Source: a virus. From it: a DNA stretch of 32,871 nucleotides. The translations under genes were made by a program, and so were the position numbers. The stretch is from positions 1 to 32,871 of the IMG/VR virus record IMGVR_UViG_3300042343_000477, one strand, 5' to 3'. Under the pieces are notes generated by a model. The model was given only the letters and a program-made list of their open reading frames with translations. It was not told where the DNA came from and made no database searches. Positions 21,994-29,518 of the stretch are shown piece after piece (the stretch's first letter is position 1; each line of letters starts with the position of its first letter).

Positions 21994-22604
21994 GATCTAA
22001 AGTTTTGGATTAAATTGTTATAAAATTCATTCCTCATTTGGATTACTGGTTCGCCTCGTTCCAATAGTAAGTCGCTCCAGCCTTCCTCTTTTTTTACCTT
22101 AGTTATTATCATTCGTTTGTCGTAATCAACTGGGTAAGTTAGTCCATTGTCACTCATTCGGTTTGTCTCAAGTAAGTAAGCGCAAATGTGCCATTCAGGG
22201 CGGTCGTATAAAAACATATACATCTGAGCTTGATGGTACTGTTGGTCATCTATTCCTTCGTGTAAGTAATCTAACCAAGCTTCTAAACTCGTTGGACATT
22301 TAAAGTCCACTCCCCAATCATTTGCAATACAGTCAGCTGAGCCTCCGAACTCCATGTACATTTCAAATTGAGGTTGGTATTCTGCATCCTTGCAAAAGTG
22401 CTGTTGATAATACTCAAACGCTGAGCTTTCGGCTAAATGTCCATGTTCTGTTTGCCATGTTCCTTTCTCATCGTAGAACTTAAAGAACATTTGGTTAGCA
22501 AGTTGTTTAGCGTAGGTCCTTTGTCCTTTTTCGGCTGATCTCTTAGGAAATAATACTGAGCATTTGCTACCGGTTATTAAACCGAATCTGTTATTATCAA
22601 ACAT
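21990..22604 (-). CDS. YqaJ-like PD-(D/E)XK recombination exonuclease
   Basis: About 204 residues from the ATG at 22604, which overlaps the previous stop by 8 bases. It begins MFDNNRFGLITGSKCSVLF (the usual YqaJ N-terminal S/G-rich motif). It continues with TEHGHLAESSAFEYYQ (catalytic Glu helix) and GGSADCIANDWGVDFKCP, containing the D...D-x-K nuclease residues. It should resect DNA ends to give single strands for the ERF annealing protein two genes upstream. Together they form a Red-like recombination pair. Confidence 0.82.
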   Translation of the reverse strand: MFDNNRFGLITGSKCSVLFPKRSAEKGQRTYAKQLANQMFFKFYDEKGTWQTEHGHLAESSAFEYYQQHFCKDAEYQPQFEMYMEFGGSADCIANDWGVDFKCPTSLEAWLDYLHEGIDDQQYHQAQMYMFLYDRPEWHICAYLLETNRMSDNGLTYPVDYDKRMIITKVKKEEGWSDLLLERGEPVIQMRNEFYNNLIQNFRS

Positions 22605-23214
22605 TTTTAACCTCCAATTCTGTTTTATTAATTGCAAAATACAAGTTCTGAAGTTCATGTATATAATTTAACATACATAGTCTATGGCAAGAAGCATCAC
22701 TATCCTCAGTAAAATATGCCCATCCTGATTCTTCATTTAAAAATTTATCTTTTTCAAGGTATTTAATTGAATGAATACCGCCATCAGGATTTTGAATAAA
22801 ATAATAATTATCTTCTTTATTTAAAGTAAACCCAAACTTAATTAACCATTCTTCTGTTAGTGGGAGTGGATTACCATTATTTCTTTGTGCAAAATCAATA
22901 CAAAAGCCATCATCAACTTGAATAATTACTTTTTGGCGATTATGGTTTTCTGCTTCTATCCAATTACCAATTCTTAATTCAGTTTTCTTAATAGTCCCAG
23001 TGTAGTTTTTATAATAGTCAGCCCAGTTATCTTCATCATTGTATTTAAATCCTTTATTACTAAAAAAACTATTAGTCAAGTCTGTAATTAATTTACTTTT
23101 TTGCATTGCTTCCATTTCTTTGGCTTGTTCTAAGTCAACACCATTTTCAGCTAAACCTCTTTTTATTCCTAATGGTATTTCATTTAATAGCCATTCTACT
23201 GCTGTTTGTCCCAT
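22597..23214 (-). CDS. Two-module phage protein of unknown function
   Basis: A 205-residue protein. The N-terminal part (TAVEWLLNEIP...EQAKEMEAMQK) resembles a short module carried by many phage early proteins. The second part (ELRIGNWIEAENHNRQKVI, then LPLTEEWLIKFGF and YIHELQNLYFAINKTEL) is a module widespread in Bacteroidota phages and mobile elements. The two modules usually occur as separate proteins, so this looks like a fusion. The DNA is locally AT-rich. No enzymatic motif is visible. It lies between the two recombination genes. Confidence 0.55.
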   Translation of the reverse strand: MGQTAVEWLLNEIPLGIKRGLAENGVDLEQAKEMEAMQKSKLITDLTNSFFSNKGFKYNDEDNWADYYKNYTGTIKKTELRIGNWIEAENHNRQKVIIQVDDGFCIDFAQRNNGNPLPLTEEWLIKFGFTLNKEDNYYFIQNPDGGIHSIKYLEKDKFLNEESGWAYFTEDSDASCHRLCMLNYIHELQNLYFAINKTELEVKNV

Positions 23215-23215
23215 T

Positions 23216-23824
23216 TTATTTAAGTAGTTGATTAAGTTCTGATTTGTAAATAGTTGAAATTGTGTATTTATCTAATGCCCTTTTTACTTCCTCTTTTTTA
23301 CCTTCATTAATTGCCTCTTTCATCTTATCAAAGATAATTTGTGTTAGCATTGGCTTTGAAGGTATTTTAATATCATTTGAGTGCGTATTATCTGCATCGT
23401 CAATAGTTCCAGTCGGCACTAAAAATGTGTACAACAAAGTGTATTTTAAAGCGTATGTAGTAGCTTTCCCTGCTGACTTGTCCTGAGAGTCAACTCCCTG
23501 ACCATAACCAGCCAGCTCTATTGATTCACCTGATTCGTGACATAATAAATACTTGGTTGTAACTTCTGTAAAAACTGATTGTTTAACCTTATTCCCATAT
23601 TGCGTTTGCTCCTCATAGCGTTCAATAGTTGTTTTTGGTTCAATTGAAATAGGTAGTAAAACAAGTCCGTTTTTTTGCATAGATAAACCAATTTTCTTTT
23701 TAACTTCTTTATCACTTACGCCTTTGTAACTTGCTGAACCAGTACCTACATTCATTGTTTTGTCAATTCCTTTGACTTCATCCATTACGGATAAGACTGC
23801 TTTAATTAAGTTTTTTGTTTCCAT
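23216..23824 (-). CDS. ERF-family single-strand annealing protein
   Basis: A 202-residue protein. The central GYGQGVDSQDKSAGKATTYA (about 106-125) with a following LKYTLLYTFLVPTG is the hallmark of the ERF recombinases, which anneal complementary single strands. The N-terminal helix (LIKAVLSVMDEVKGI) and a basic C-terminal part fit. It is one base from the next gene. With the YqaJ-type nuclease it forms a recombination pair that can repair or circularise phage DNA. Confidence 0.85.
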   Translation of the reverse strand: METKNLIKAVLSVMDEVKGIDKTMNVGTGSASYKGVSDKEVKKKIGLSMQKNGLVLLPISIEPKTTIERYEEQTQYGNKVKQSVFTEVTTKYLLCHESGESIELAGYGQGVDSQDKSAGKATTYALKYTLLYTFLVPTGTIDDADNTHSNDIKIPSKPMLTQIIFDKMKEAINEGKKEEVKRALDKYTISTIYKSELNQLLK

Positions 23825-24068
23825 AGAATTTTAAGTTAGTAAATTGGTTAATTTCTTGATTGATTTTTTCTAAGTTATTGTTTTTTATTTGCCAGTTTTC
23901 AAGTGCCTGAGCCATTTGTGAGTAGTTTTCTTCAGTTTCATACTTTTCTACAAATTTCCTTGCCTGATTGTAAGTTTTCCAAGCCTCTACAAGCTCTTCA
24001 GTTGCTTGAATTTGCCTTAATCTAATTACCAGTTTTTCGGGGTATTTAGATTTAATTGGTTTGGTCAT
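23802..24068 (-). CDS. Small coiled-coil protein upstream of ERF gene
   Basis: An 88-residue, highly charged, helical protein (Lys/Glu/Gln-rich) with no motif that I recognise. It overlaps the ERF gene by 23 bases and the upstream 53-residue gene by 17. It may be a recombination accessory protein by position only. Confidence 0.55.
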   Translation of the reverse strand: MTKPIKSKYPEKLVIRLRQIQATEELVEAWKTYNQARKFVEKYETEENYSQMAQALENWQIKNNNLEKINQEINQFTNLKFYGNKKLN

Positions 24069-24213
24069 AAGTAAAGTGGGTTAAGTAGTTGATTCTTTCC
24101 GATACTTGCCTGATAAGTAGATCAGCTTGGATTTTTTTGCAAATGTTTGAGTCTTCAATTGCTAATTGTCTAAGTTTGATTAGCCTTTGTAATCTGTTGA
24201 TGAATAGTGTCAT
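24052..24213 (-). CDS. Small basic helical protein (53 residues)
   Basis: The ORF begins MTLFINRLQRLIKLRQLAIE and ends in TYDQTN. Its ATG overlaps the previous stop as ATGA, and its end overlaps the next gene by 17 bases, which supports it. It is mostly helical with two Cys-free basic stretches. Function unknown. Confidence 0.5.
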   Translation of the reverse strand: MTLFINRLQRLIKLRQLAIEDSNICKKIQADLLIRQVSERINYLTHFTYDQTN

Positions 24214-24404
24214 AGTTCAAATGAGTTTAAATTAGTTGATGTTGAGTTTGTAAATCCTTTTAGGTATTCTTCTTTAGCTTTTAGCTCTTCTTTTTTTAAT
24301 GCGTGTTCTACTAACAATTTAAAAGCAGGCATTAAATTTGGATTGATTAATGAGTATTCGTTAACCTCATCTGCCAACCATTGTACTGGTGAATTAGTAT
24401 CCAT
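24210..24404 (-). CDS. Small early phage protein
   Basis: A 64-residue protein with VQWLADEVNEYSLINPNLM followed by a charged helix (EHALKKEELKAKEEYLKGF). This WL...E...A..ME-like layout is common among tiny phage early proteins, and its first part resembles the N-terminal module of the 205-residue gene at 22597. Function unknown. Coupled on both sides. Confidence 0.55.
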   Translation of the reverse strand: MDTNSPVQWLADEVNEYSLINPNLMPAFKLLVEHALKKEELKAKEEYLKGFTNSTSTNLNSFEL

Positions 24405-24618
24405 TGTTTAAAGGGTTTGAAGTGTTATAAAGTAGTTCTTTTAATTCTTGGGCTTGCTCAGTTTGGTTTTGCTGGTTTACTTTTTCCATCATTCTAAGTT
24501 CAGCAGCAAAGTTCCAAAGTCCTAAACTCTCAGCAAGTTCTAAACAAGTAGGAAAGTCTTTTTCTCCCATTGCATACCAATTTGTTATGGTATCTTCTGC
24601 GAATTCTTCTAAGGTCAT
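24394..24618 (-). CDS. Small acidic early protein
   Basis: A 74-residue helical protein (TLEEFAEDTITNWYAMGEKD, then LAESLGLWNFAAELRMMEK). It has no recognised domain or membrane segment. It overlaps the upstream gene by 4 bases and the downstream one by 11. Function unknown. Confidence 0.55.
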   Translation of the reverse strand: MTLEEFAEDTITNWYAMGEKDFPTCLELAESLGLWNFAAELRMMEKVNQQNQTEQAQELKELLYNTSNPLNNGY

Positions 24619-24800
24619 AGTTCACCTCCTAACTTTTCAACTTCGTTTTCTAATGATTCTAAAATTGATACATCTGAATAAGTCATTGAACGCATCATCT
24701 GAACCATAATTCGCATGATTTCGTGGCTGGTTGCATCGTCTTCTAATTCCACTAAATGCTTAATTCCATAAGCTTCACAAGTGATTTTAATTTTGTCCAT
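24615..24800 (-). CDS. Small acidic early protein
   Basis: A 61-residue protein with a ferredoxin-like start (KITCEAYGIKHLVELEDDAT) and a Met-rich helix (MRIMVQMMRSM in part). No function is recognised. An ATGA overlap links it to the next gene, and only one base separates it from the gene before. Confidence 0.5.
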   Translation of the reverse strand: MDKIKITCEAYGIKHLVELEDDATSHEIMRIMVQMMRSMTYSDVSILESLENEVEKLGGEL

Positions 24801-24801
24801 G

Positions 24802-25029
24802 TTATTGTTTGTTTAATTGTTCAAGTAATGAATCTGCAATTTGTATTGACCATATTGCAATTAAATCATTTGTACTATTTGTAAAATTTGAATTACTAAG
24901 CATACCTTGCATGGCTAACCCAGCAAAGTATTCTCTTTTGGTTAACCCCCATTGGAAAACTTCTTTAGATCCACAAGCAAATGCGCCTAAATCTCCGTTT
25001 CCTTTTGGGATAAAATTATTACTCTTCAT
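24802..25029 (-). CDS. Small conserved phage protein (GLTKREYFAGLAMQG family)
   Basis: A 75-residue protein. The segment GLTKREYFAGLAMQGMLSN (about 28-46) and IADSLLEQL near the end form a pattern shared by many phage and prophage proteins of unknown function. It has no catalytic residues or membrane segment. It lies in the early operon, one base after the stop of the RHH-like gene. Confidence 0.6.
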   Translation of the reverse strand: MKSNNFIPKGNGDLGAFACGSKEVFQWGLTKREYFAGLAMQGMLSNSNFTNSTNDLIAIWSIQIADSLLEQLNKQ

Positions 25030-25030
25030 A

Positions 25031-25180
25031 TTATTTGGTTTTTAAAAAGTGATTAATTGCATCTGTTACAAGTTGGTCCTTTGTGTAGATTCCCTGGTAA
25101 GCGGTGCGTGATTGATTGATTTTGTCTTGATGAATTGAAATTTTACGAATCAATTCTTCTGAAAGTCTAAAACTTTGCAT
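25031..25180 (-). CDS. Ribbon-helix-helix-like DNA-binding protein (49 residues)
   Basis: The ORF begins MQSFRLSEELIRKISIHQDK and ends with TKDQLVTDAINHFLKTK. One short strand followed by two helices, with the size and polarity of an Arc/CopG-type repressor, is visible. It overlaps the preceding membrane gene by 14 bases. As a third gene after the candidate promoter at 25.65 kb, it may regulate early transcription. Confidence 0.55.
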   Translation of the reverse strand: MQSFRLSEELIRKISIHQDKINQSRTAYQGIYTKDQLVTDAINHFLKTK

Positions 25181-25334
25181 TCTTTTTTTCTCTGAGATCA
25201 TAAATATAAAGATTAATTTGTGTAACTATAATTAAAATTGAGCCTACAAGCATAGGTAAAAAGAACTTGTAAGGTAGGTAAGCTGTTGACTGAAATAAGG
25301 CCAAAGCTAAAAGAATGTAAAGTAGTTTTTTCAT
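25167..25334 (-). CDS. Small membrane protein (55 residues)
   Basis: The ORF begins MKKLLYILLALALFQSTAYL and contains two hydrophobic segments (4-20 and about 25-44), followed by a charged tail (DLREKKNAKF). It starts one base after the upstream gene and overlaps the RHH-like gene. Early expression suggests an effect on the host envelope or exclusion of other phages; this is speculative. Confidence 0.5.
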   Translation of the reverse strand: MKKLLYILLALALFQSTAYLPYKFFLPMLVGSILIIVTQINLYIYDLREKKNAKF

Positions 25335-25335
25335 G

Positions 25336-25599
25336 TTAGTAATTAAAATTAATTTTTTGATAAATGGCTATTTGTGGCATTCCATAATGACTGGTATTAA
25401 CATATTTAAGCCAAGTAGTTACTGAGCTTACGCATCCACAACAATCCCATTCGTGTCCACAACGACTCCTATAACTATTTTTTCTGCAATACCTATCAAG
25501 TAGTTTGTAATTCTTCTTGTTTAATGGTAAATTGATACATCTAACAGATAAGTTAAAATCAATATCACCTTCTAAAGAAATCCATTTATTGTTTTTCAT
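25336..25599 (-). CDS. Small Cys-rich protein, first gene of early operon
   Basis: An 87-residue protein with several Cys and His residues (RCIN, RYCRK, RCGHEWDCCGCV) that could bind zinc, and no membrane segment. It is the first gene downstream of the best promoter candidate in the window, so it is likely made soon after infection. No family is recognised. Being first in the operon, a host-takeover role is possible but not shown. Confidence 0.5.
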   Translation of the reverse strand: MKNNKWISLEGDIDFNLSVRCINLPLNKKNYKLLDRYCRKNSYRSRCGHEWDCCGCVSSVTTWLKYVNTSHYGMPQIAIYQKINFNY

Positions 25600-25631
25600 A
25601 ATTAGTTATTTTTAAGTGGTTAATTGTAGAA

Positions 25632-25662
25632 CGAAGATAGTACAATAGTTTACAATGGCAAA
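25632..25662 (-). promoter_or_regulatory. Bacteroidota-type promoter candidate
   Basis: On the minus strand TTTG (25662-25659), a 19-base spacer and TATCTTCG (25639-25632) match the TTTG-N19-TAnnTTTG consensus of Bacteroidota sigma-ABfr promoters with one mismatch (TTCG for TTTG). It lies 33-63 bases before the first small early gene, in the gene-free gap between the lysis and early regions. It would drive transcription toward lower coordinates. Confidence 0.55.
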
Positions 25663-25734
25663 CACCTGCTTACAAATTAGACAAAATAATTCCCTTACTT
25701 TTTGTAAAGTGCTATAAATCAGTAAGATTAATTT

Positions 25735-26076
25735 TTAAAAAATAAGTATCAGGCCTAAAATAATTGCTGAAGTTGTAGCAATTAGGCTAAGTTTTTGAAG
25801 TCGTTTAATTTTAATTTGAGATTCCCAGTTTTCTTTTTGTAGATTTTTGTTTTGTAAGTGGTATTGCTCGGCTATATCTCGGTAATTACCTACTTTTCTT
25901 TCAAGAATTTCAATCACTTCTTTTTGTGTGTGAGCAATGATGCTGTTACTTCTGTTCTGTTCCATGATAGATAGTATTTTTCGCATTTCCGAGTGAGTCA
26001 AAGTCTTGCAGTCCTGACTTGATGCTGTCAATGAGAAGGCTATCAGGAATAAGATAGATATAAATAATTTTTTCAT
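25735..26076 (-). CDS. Putative outer/unimolecular spanin
   Basis: A 113-residue protein. A signal-peptide-like N-terminus (MKKLFISILFLIAFSLTASS, then QDC) is followed by a long coiled coil (about 40-92) and a C-terminal membrane segment (about 95-113, LSLIATTSAIILGLILIF). The Cys after the signal could be lipidated, but the box is not canonical. It overlaps the preceding spanin-like gene by 131 bases in another frame, as Rz/Rz1 pairs do. It should help disrupt the outer membrane in the last step of lysis. Confidence 0.55.
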   Translation of the reverse strand: MKKLFISILFLIAFSLTASSQDCKTLTHSEMRKILSIMEQNRSNSIIAHTQKEVIEILERKVGNYRDIAEQYHLQNKNLQKENWESQIKIKRLQKLSLIATTSAIILGLILIF

Positions 26077-26269
26077 TGGTTTTAATCTTGGTTTTGTAAA
26101 TTAAAGAATCATATCTCTTGAGTATAGTATCAATTCTGAGGTTATCATTTAACCTATTTTGAATGGTTGTATCGCTTATCTGTTGAGCAGGTTTAAACTT
26201 ATACCAGTTCGTGTAGAATAATCCAATACACAAAGCTAAAATGATAAATAAACTATTTCCTTTTCCCAT
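25946..26269 (-). CDS. Putative inner-membrane spanin (Rz-like)
   Basis: About 107 residues from the ATG at 26269 (a GTG at 26287 is also open). One N-terminal membrane segment (SLFIILALCIGLFYTNWY) is followed by a charged, helical periplasmic part. This is the layout of i-spanins. The following gene starts within it in a different frame. It lies close to the M15 endolysin and holin-like genes. Function inferred from layout and context. Confidence 0.55.
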   Translation of the reverse strand: MGKGNSLFIILALCIGLFYTNWYKFKPAQQISDTTIQNRLNDNLRIDTILKRYDSLIYKTKIKTNEKIIYIYLIPDSLLIDSIKSGLQDFDSLGNAKNTIYHGTEQK

Positions 26270-26408
26270 TCTTAAGATATTCTCCACTTTTTTGTTTTTG
26301 ATCCCATTCTTTTTGCACCTCTGCTATTAACTTTTTTCTTTTCAATTCGTGTTCTGCGATGGCTTTAATCTGTTCTGGTGTGGCCTTATACTTTAATAAA
26401 CTTCTCAT
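26253..26408 (-). CDS. Small charged helical protein
   Basis: A 51-residue protein from the ATG at 26408 (MRSLLKYKATPEQIKAIAEH). Its start overlaps the stop of a 27-residue membrane peptide as ATGA; a longer reading from GTG 26447 is less likely. The rest is a Lys/Glu helix. Its place between the endolysin and spanin-like genes suggests a lysis accessory. No family is recognised. Confidence 0.45.
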   Translation of the reverse strand: MRSLLKYKATPEQIKAIAEHELKRKKLIAEVQKEWDQKQKSGEYLKNGKRK

Positions 26409-26488
26409 AATAATGTACTGAGTAAATAACTTACCCAAATGATGCACAAAATTAATATAATTATATCTTCTTTTTTTTGCTCGTTCAC
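26405..26488 (-). CDS. 27-residue membrane peptide
   Basis: A GTG-started ORF, MNEQKKEDIIILILCIIWVS then YLLSTLL: a charged N-terminus and a single hydrophobic helix. It overlaps the endolysin stop (GTGA) and the next ATG (ATGA), so it is placed exactly between coupled genes. It could be a small holin-like or antiholin-like peptide. Confidence 0.42.
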   Translation of the reverse strand: MNEQKKEDIIILILCIIWVSYLLSTLL

Positions 26489-26889
26489 TTTATGACTAAA
26501 ATTTGTTTGCGATTACCTGAAGTTTTATAAGAAATGTGAATCCATGAAAAATTATACTCATTGATAAGCTGGTCAAAATCTAAAGTTTTTGCAAGTTCAA
26601 ATAACTTTTTATTCTCTGTTTTGGTACCAGTAGTGATGTCTATTGCTTGTCCTTTTACATGCTGGCTTAATGGACTTCCACCTACCAACTGATTTAAACT
26701 TTGACTTCTAAAAAATGAATTCACTTTAATTGGCTTTCCCCACATTTTTCTTAATGGTTCAAAACAATTTTCAGCAACTAATTTCATATTGGCTAATTCC
26801 TGTTCATTAGGCTGGTTACTTATTCCGTTTCTAATCGCAGTTGGTGATAAGGTAGCCTCATCATAACTTATATGTTCGCTAATCTTCAT
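26485..26889 (-). CDS. Endolysin, M15 peptidase family
   Basis: A 134-residue peptidoglycan peptidase. SQHVKGQAIDI (75-85) carries the zinc ligands His77 and Asp84 of the SxHxxGxAxD motif, and WIHISY (116-121) gives the second His. The N-terminal helices are typical of the M15A family. It has no signal peptide, so it needs a holin. It should cut peptide cross-links of the host wall at lysis. Holin-like and spanin-like genes flank it. Confidence 0.88.
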   Translation of the reverse strand: MKISEHISYDEATLSPTAIRNGISNQPNEQELANMKLVAENCFEPLRKMWGKPIKVNSFFRSQSLNQLVGGSPLSQHVKGQAIDITTGTKTENKKLFELAKTLDFDQLINEYNFSWIHISYKTSGNRKQILVIK

Positions 26890-27109
26890 AATTTTCGTAA
26901 TATATTTCAGTTAAAAATCCTTCAGTCAGAATCAACGCCATTCGCCTGATATTGTCTATTCTGTCTTTGTCTTCTCGGCTCTGCATAGAGTAGTCGTAAT
27001 AATCGCAAACTCCCAAAGCAACTGAGCAAATGTGTATTATCTCCCCTCTTGTTTCAGCTGGTTCGTAGATAATTTCTTCATTTACTGTTTCCTCAGATAA
27101 CTGTTCCAT
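26879..27109 (-). CDS. Small acidic protein
   Basis: A 76-residue acidic protein (EETVNEEIIYEPAETRGEII, then EDKDRIDNIRRMALI). No membrane segment and no known motif. It overlaps both neighbours by 11-17 bases and sits between the phosphoesterase and endolysin genes. Function unknown. Confidence 0.55.
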   Translation of the reverse strand: MEQLSEETVNEEIIYEPAETRGEIIHICSVALGVCDYYDYSMQSREDKDRIDNIRRMALILTEGFLTEIYYENYED

Positions 27110-28058
27110 TGATTACCTCCTTTTGATAAACTTGTCCTTGATTAATTAAAATAAACCCATGCACCCAGTCATTAATCGGCATATAAGCAGGGGATAAATC
27201 GCAAAGACATCCACTTGAATAAGCATAGTAGTAAGGCTTTCCTAAAATCATTCCTGCATCTTTACTTTGTCGGTGAAAATGACCTATTATAAGTGGTCGG
27301 TTTATCTTTAATCTTGCTGTCCTTGCTGGGTTAATCCCTCCCGACTTCATTGGTAACTCGTGACCATGCAAAACTGCAATATCCCACATATAAGCCCACT
27401 GTAAATTGTCAAGCTGAATAATAGAAAGTTCATTAAGTCCAAGTATTTCAGCTAAGTTTATGTGCTCAATGTCTAAAAGTTCAGGAGCTTTTAACCGAAT
27501 CCACTTATCAAATCTTAAATCATGATTCCCGTACTTGTAAATAATCAAAGCCTTTGGAAACATCTCCCGCAATCCTTTTAAAAAGACTTTAGCACAATCT
27601 AACTCGTACTTAACTGAATGCTTAGTTGTGTTGTTTTCGTGTTTAGAAATCAATGCAAAGTCTAATAAGTCACCATTTATGTAGATGGTATCTACCTCTT
27701 CTTTTAACCCGTACTCCAATGCAGCAAAAAGAGCCTTATCGTCATGGTATGGTAAGTGGATGTCACTAATAACTAATACTTTTTTTCTATCCTTTGGTAA
27801 ATAATATGGTTCTACTTTTTCAGATTCTCCTTTAGGTAACTCATCTTTAAGTTTAGCTAAGTAATCTATATGGTCTTTTGCAAATGCTCTATTTTTATCA
27901 CCATCTGAACCTCTGTAATATCTTATAATTCTTCTTATTGCTTCTGAACTTTTGAATTGTGCAGGATTATGCGCATAAATCTTTTTAGCTAAAGTATGGG
28001 TTGCAGTATTTGGGAAATCTTTTAAGTATTGTAAAATTAGGGTATTTGGTTTTTTCAT
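27093..28058 (-). CDS. Calcineurin-like metallophosphoesterase
   Basis: A 321-residue protein. An N-terminal helical, HTH-like region (about 1-75) precedes the catalytic fold: SDIHLPYHD (98-106, metal ligands D99 and H101), NGDLLDF (128-134), YGNHDLRF (176-183), LHGHEL (about 230-235) and IGHFHRQ (258-264). All five motifs are intact, so it should hydrolyse phosphomonoesters or phosphodiesters with two metal ions; the substrate is unknown. It is coupled by ATGA to a membrane protein. Its position in the lysis region is unusual. Confidence 0.85.
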   Translation of the reverse strand: MKKPNTLILQYLKDFPNTATHTLAKKIYAHNPAQFKSSEAIRRIIRYYRGSDGDKNRAFAKDHIDYLAKLKDELPKGESEKVEPYYLPKDRKKVLVISDIHLPYHDDKALFAALEYGLKEEVDTIYINGDLLDFALISKHENNTTKHSVKYELDCAKVFLKGLREMFPKALIIYKYGNHDLRFDKWIRLKAPELLDIEHINLAEILGLNELSIIQLDNLQWAYMWDIAVLHGHELPMKSGGINPARTARLKINRPLIIGHFHRQSKDAGMILGKPYYYAYSSGCLCDLSPAYMPINDWVHGFILINQGQVYQKEVINGTVI

Positions 28059-28327
28059 ATATAAAGGCTAATAAATAACAAGCTCATTAAGGTAGTAACA
28101 ATTGGAAAAGCTAAAGTCTTAACAATTAAAAATGCGACTATGTTATACTGAATAAACTTTGCTAAGTGCCACATATCCCAGAACATCGGGAAGTATTGAA
28201 AGAACAAAGGCTTGAGCATCTCGCTGCGTTGCCTTGAAAAGAATCTACCTAACTTATAGTAAGCATCGTGATGAGCTATTGAATCTCTAATCGCATCTAA
28301 CCATACATATAGTAGTAATAAAATCAT
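28055..28327 (-). CDS. Small membrane protein
   Basis: A 90-residue protein with a short N-terminal hydrophobic part, an amphipathic middle (AHHDAYYKLGRFFSRQRSEM) and a long C-terminal membrane segment (about 62-90). It is ATGA-coupled on both sides. I do not recognise a family with certainty. Location in the lysis region suggests a lysis or envelope function. Confidence 0.6.
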   Translation of the reverse strand: MILLLLYVWLDAIRDSIAHHDAYYKLGRFFSRQRSEMLKPLFFQYFPMFWDMWHLAKFIQYNIVAFLIVKTLAFPIVTTLMSLLFISLYI

Positions 28328-28563
28328 TCACTCTTATTTTTGATTAACTTTTTTAAAGCTCCTTTTAAGTCATCGGGAATAACCAATAAGCATAAACCAA
28401 CAACTCCAATAGTAATAGGGTAGTAAATATCAATTTGTGTTTTCGGCTCATACAATAAAGGATAACCTATTAAGAATAGCGAATAAAAGAAACATACAAA
28501 CCCACAAATCGTTGTAATAGGATGGTTTAGAATTGAGATATTTTCTTTTATTTTTTTAACCAT
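28324..28563 (-). CDS. Holin-like membrane protein
   Basis: A 79-residue protein with two hydrophobic segments (about 17-34 and 46-63), a basic N-terminus and a Lys-rich tail (LKKLIKNKSE). Size and topology are those of class II holins, which let the endolysin reach the wall. It lies five genes before the M15 endolysin. Its start overlaps a 54-residue membrane protein gene by 16 bases. The holin call is from topology and context. Confidence 0.55.
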   Translation of the reverse strand: MVKKIKENISILNHPITTICGFVCFFYSLFLIGYPLLYEPKTQIDIYYPITIGVVGLCLLVIPDDLKGALKKLIKNKSE

Positions 28564-28712
28564 TTCTTAAACATTTGGGATAGTTGCCAAAGTGAAATAA
28601 TAACCGATAAAGTAAACGAAAGAAACTGAACTACGGGTAGCCAATGCGTCATAAAACCTATAAAAGCCAAAGCCCAGCTAACTATATTAAGTTCTAAAAT
28701 TTTTGAATCCAT
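28548..28712 (-). CDS. Small membrane protein (54 residues)
   Basis: The ORF begins MDSKILELNIVSWALAFIGF and ends FKKWLKK, with two hydrophobic segments (about 10-22 and 28-45). Its ATG overlaps the preceding stop as TAATG, and it overlaps the holin-like gene by 16 bases. Another holin or antiholin candidate by size and location. Confidence 0.55.
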   Translation of the reverse strand: MDSKILELNIVSWALAFIGFMTHWLPVVQFLSFTLSVIISLWQLSQMFKKWLKK

Positions 28713-29518
28713 TATAAAGCGTTAACAGCGGTTATATAATTTTGAATAGTTGTATTAAATGTAGCGGCTTCAGTAGTAAAATCACCACCAATAAAAACCA
28801 TTTTTATCTGTGTTGTTCCATAAGATGCCCCATTCCATAATACATACCAATTAGTTGTATCTGTTGTAACCCAAGCAGCAGGGTTTGGTGTAAGACCTGT
28901 TGAAGTTCCATTAACAAAAGAAGCAATTGTTCTTACTGGTCCAGCCGTTTCTGTTCTATTTAAATGAACAAATGAATTATTACTATAAGTAGATACAATT
29001 GATGAACCAGCAATTTGAGATGAACCACCAACATTTCTTATTCGTGAGTTAGAATTTTGTGTACTCAAAACTGCTGAACTTACTCCTGGTACTATACCAA
29101 CAAAACATCCCATTGATGCTCCAGTTGAATTAAAATTTCCACCTACTGGTATATGTTGTAAATTTAAATTTATTCCTTGATTACTACCATTTCCAGTAAA
29201 ACCTGATTTAGGAGTAATACTTGGTAAACTACTACCTTGAACAGTCCCATAATTAGCTGAAGGATTTTTCCAATTGATACGAGCGAATGCTCCAGTTGAA
29301 TCTGTTATGTTATTAGCGAACATGTAGAACGCATCCAACTTAGACCAGATACCAGCAGTCTTTAAATCAATTATTAACTGATTTTGTAAAGTTTGCTCAG
29401 CTCCACTTGGTCTTGTAAATCCACTCCCAGCAGTTAAAATAGCTTGATACTCGGCAGAAAATCCGCCAAGTGTACTGCCATTTCCAGCTATAACTGTACC
29501 TAATCCTAAACTAATCAT
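28712..29518 (-). CDS. Virion appendage protein with lectin-like fold (putative)
   Basis: A 268-residue beta-rich protein full of Ser, Thr, Gly and Asn, with no membrane segment. The end (FIGGDFTTEAATFNTTIQNY) matches the closing helix seen in many phage appendage proteins with a concanavalin-like domain. Such proteins often decorate fibres and may bind host glycans. It overlaps the 91-residue gene by one base (TAATG) and is the last structural gene before the lysis region. Confidence 0.55.
   Translation of the reverse strand: MISLGLGTVIAGNGSTLGGFSAEYQAILTAGSGFTRPSGAEQTLQNQLIIDLKTAGIWSKLDAFYMFANNITDSTGAFARINWKNPSANYGTVQGSSLPSITPKSGFTGNGSNQGINLNLQHIPVGGNFNSTGASMGCFVGIVPGVSSAVLSTQNSNSRIRNVGGSSQIAGSSIVSTYSNNSFVHLNRTETAGPVRTIASFVNGTSTGLTPNPAAWVTTDTTNWYVLWNGASYGTTQIKMVFIGGDFTTEAATFNTTIQNYITAVNAL

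Noticed and set aside
23518-23715. Minus-strand 65-codon frame inside the ERF gene
   Set aside because: Wrong frame of a clear ERF protein, no gene context.
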